Assembly: GCF_017814275.1 (NCBI RefSeq)
Contig: NZ_JAGIYQ010000004.1
Span: 62,001-126,000, forward strand
Source: Gottfriedia endophytica
GTDB taxonomy: Bacteria; Bacillota; Bacilli; Bacillales; Bacillaceae_G
Direction: 5' to 3'
DNA length: 64,000 nucleotides
Made by a program: the position numbers and the translations under genes
The notes under the pieces: model-generated
What the model saw: only the letters and a program-made list of their open reading frames with translations
Told to the model about the DNA's origin: nothing
The model's database searches: none
In this document: piece after piece, positions 62,675-64,000 of the stretch
Numbering within the stretch: the stretch's first letter is position 1
Layout: each line of letters starts with the position of its first letter

Positions 62675-63487
62675 TTAATAGGCATTTAAAATAAATTTTT
62701 CTACAACTTTTGCAACACCATCGTTATTATTCGTATCAGTTATATAATCTGCCTGGCTCTTAATGTCATCAGCTGCGTTTCCCATTGCAACTCCAAGTCC
62801 AGCAAACTTAATCATAGGTAAGTCGTTATATCCATCGCCAATTGCAATTACTTCATCCTGTTTAATTCCTAAAATTTGTATTAAGTGATTTAAGCTCTTG
62901 CCTTTATCAACTTCAAAGTTAGTTAACTCTAGGAAAAATGGTTTCGAACGCATTACACTTATTTTTCCTTCAAGTTCCTTTTGAAGCGTTTGTTCAACAA
63001 TTTCAAGCTTTTCAGGGGCTTCTAACATTAGTAATTTGACCACATCATTCTGAATATGTTCAACAAAACTAGGGACTTCCTTAATGTCCATTCCAGTTAG
63101 GTCACCCTCAATATCAGTGAAAGGATTCCCTTTTTCAGTAATAATTTCATCACCAACATAAGTATGGACAAATACATTATGTTTTTTACTTAATTCATAC
63201 AGTTCATGAGCTTGTTCTTTTGTTAAAGTACACTCATATACGTTTTCTTTTGTTTTGTAATCAGTTATAATCCCACCGTTAAATGAAAGAACGTAACTAC
63301 CATACTCCTGAAGAAGTAATTCTTCAGCAAGATTATGCATACCATAAGTAGGTCGACCAGATGCTAGTACTACTTTTACTCCTAGTTCTTGTGCCTTTAA
63401 AAGAGAGTCCTTCGTTCTTTCTGAAATAACTTTCTCATCAGTTAATAAGGTATCATCGATATCTAGTACGATCATTTTATAAGTCAT
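62675..63487 (-). CDS. Cof-type HAD-superfamily phosphatase
   Basis: A 270-residue hydrolase. Motif I VLDIDDTLLTDE near residue 7 holds the nucleophile aspartate; motif II is VLASGRPT; motif III lysine is in VDKGKSLNHL near 193 and motif IV GDGYNDLPMI near 217. A type IIB cap lies between. Members dephosphorylate sugar phosphates, flavin precursors and similar compounds; the substrate here is unknown. Single gene. Confidence 0.92.
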   Translation of the reverse strand: MTYKMIVLDIDDTLLTDEKVISERTKDSLLKAQELGVKVVLASGRPTYGMHNLAEELLLQEYGSYVLSFNGGIITDYKTKENVYECTLTKEQAHELYELSKKHNVFVHTYVGDEIITEKGNPFTDIEGDLTGMDIKEVPSFVEHIQNDVVKLLMLEAPEKLEIVEQTLQKELEGKISVMRSKPFFLELTNFEVDKGKSLNHLIQILGIKQDEVIAIGDGYNDLPMIKFAGLGVAMGNAADDIKSQADYITDTNNNDGVAKVVEKFILNAY

Positions 63488-63657
63488 TTTATATCCACCT
63501 CAATGTAATCTAAGGTGCTAGTATACACCAAATGTTATATAAAAAAAATATTTAAACTGGTTTTCTATTATAGTATTTAAGTTTTGTAAGTAGATATGTA
63601 ATAAAAATAGGGAAAGTGGAAGAAGAGGGATAAGCAGGATCGCTTCCACTTTTCTGT

Positions 63658-63912
63658 ATTGTCTAGCTCCAGCGGATACCTCCTCGGCCATTTCGCAAAA
63701 ACAAAGTGAAGGGAAAAATCACCCTTCTCTTTGTTTTCACTCCAATGTCTGTCGGAGGTAAGCGATCCGCCTCCGCTTTTCTGTATTGTCTAGCTTCAGC
63801 TCCCATCTCCTCGGTTGTTTCACAAATAACTTATGAAGGGAAAACCACCCTTCCTAAGTTATTTGCTCCAACGTCTGTCGGAGGTAAGCGATCCGCCTTC
63901 GCTTTTCTAGTT
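63658..63912. repeat. Family 3 palindromic repeats, tandem pair
   Basis: Two units of about 125 bp (63658-63786 and 63788-63912). Each runs TGTCTAGCT.CAG, CTCCTCGG, a central hairpin with GAAGGG/CCCTTC, GTCTGTCGGAGGTAAG, GCGATCCGCC and CGCTTTTCT. The outer parts are nearly identical. The central stems differ but stay paired: AAAACAAAG/CTTTGTTTT in unit 1 and CAAATAACTTA/TAAGTTATTTG in unit 2. Confidence 0.9.
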
Positions 63913-63979
63913 TGCGCAGGAGTTCTTTTGAGTAGTATACTAATGGTAAGAAAGTGGATTTGGTTGAAAGTGGTGTATT

Positions 63980-64000
63980 ATGTTGAAAATCAGTTTAGAT
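63980..64000 (+). CDS. Possible start of a gene cut by the window end
   Basis: ATG at 63980 opens seven codons (MLKISLD) to the window edge. An AAAGTGGTG lies about five bases before it, and a TATACT element occurs about 45 bases upstream. Too short to identify. Confidence 0.35.

Noticed and set aside
63658-63912. CRISPR-like array
   Set aside because: Only two units, each an internally folded palindrome, without short uniform repeats and unique spacers, and no cas genes.

Overview
The window looks like chromosome of a low-GC, Gram-positive, spore-forming Bacillaceae bacterium. The signs are strong AGGAGG-type ribosome-binding sites, several TTG and GTG starts, SAM (S-box) and preQ1 riboswitches, a KinB-like kinase, a NagR/dre/cre-type GlcNAc regulon, and proteins close to Bacillus subtilis YitJ, NiaP, NagA/B/R, Hmp, TopB and QueCDEF. 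There are no rRNA or tRNA genes, no phage, no transposase gene and no CRISPR array.

Layout. 1-2.2 kb: cardiolipin synthase. 2.2-12.9 kb: a divergent methionine locus, metI-metC-yitJ-metH leftward and metX-hom rightward, each behind its own SAM riboswitch. 12.9-14.6 kb: a short pyruvate kinase and a zinc-ribbon protein. 14.6-20.3 kb: GlcNAc uptake and catabolism (nagE facing nagA-nagB-nagR-SIS gene). 20.5-22.8 kb: sensor kinase, small membrane protein, CBS protein. 23-25.5 kb: preQ1-riboswitch queCDEF operon. 25.6-36.4 kb: mostly single genes (VOC, Gfo/Idh, aldo-keto reductase, niaP, pepT, two membrane proteins, MATE pump). 36.6-48 kb: ABC transporters, an rRNA methyltransferase, nucleoside permease, glycerate kinase, Crp/Fnr regulator. 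48-52.7 kb: hmp, topB and a small XRE-controlled membrane operon. 52.7-64 kb: DinB, a MerR-controlled SDR, a PadR/HAAS/DUF4097 module, an ABC-2 transporter, glycosyltransferase, YeiH, ung and a HAD phosphatase.

How it works together. The methionine genes cover homoserine to O-acylhomoserine to cystathionine to homocysteine to methionine, with folate methyl supply from the YitJ MTHFR domain; both halves are under SAM feedback. The metX leader appears to act on translation, because its ribosome-binding site is buried in the expression-platform hairpin. The nag genes form one regulon with two NagR operators and a CcpA site in the divergent gap. hmp carries a perfect TGTGA-N6-TCACA palindrome placed like a class II activator site, and a Crp/Fnr regulator with a Crp-type recognition helix sits next door.

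The least conventional content lies between genes. Three families of GC-rich palindromic repeats occur: family 1 (six copies of about 220 bp plus a relic, mostly just behind terminators), family 2 (two copies, both in the 5' leader of a minus-strand gene) and family 3 (a tandem pair at the right end). In each family, copies differ by compensatory changes, which points to selection on a folded structure. Also notable are a 16-bp phased iteron array before the XRE operon, a 19-bp-spacer MerR promoter and an overlooked 45-residue gene.
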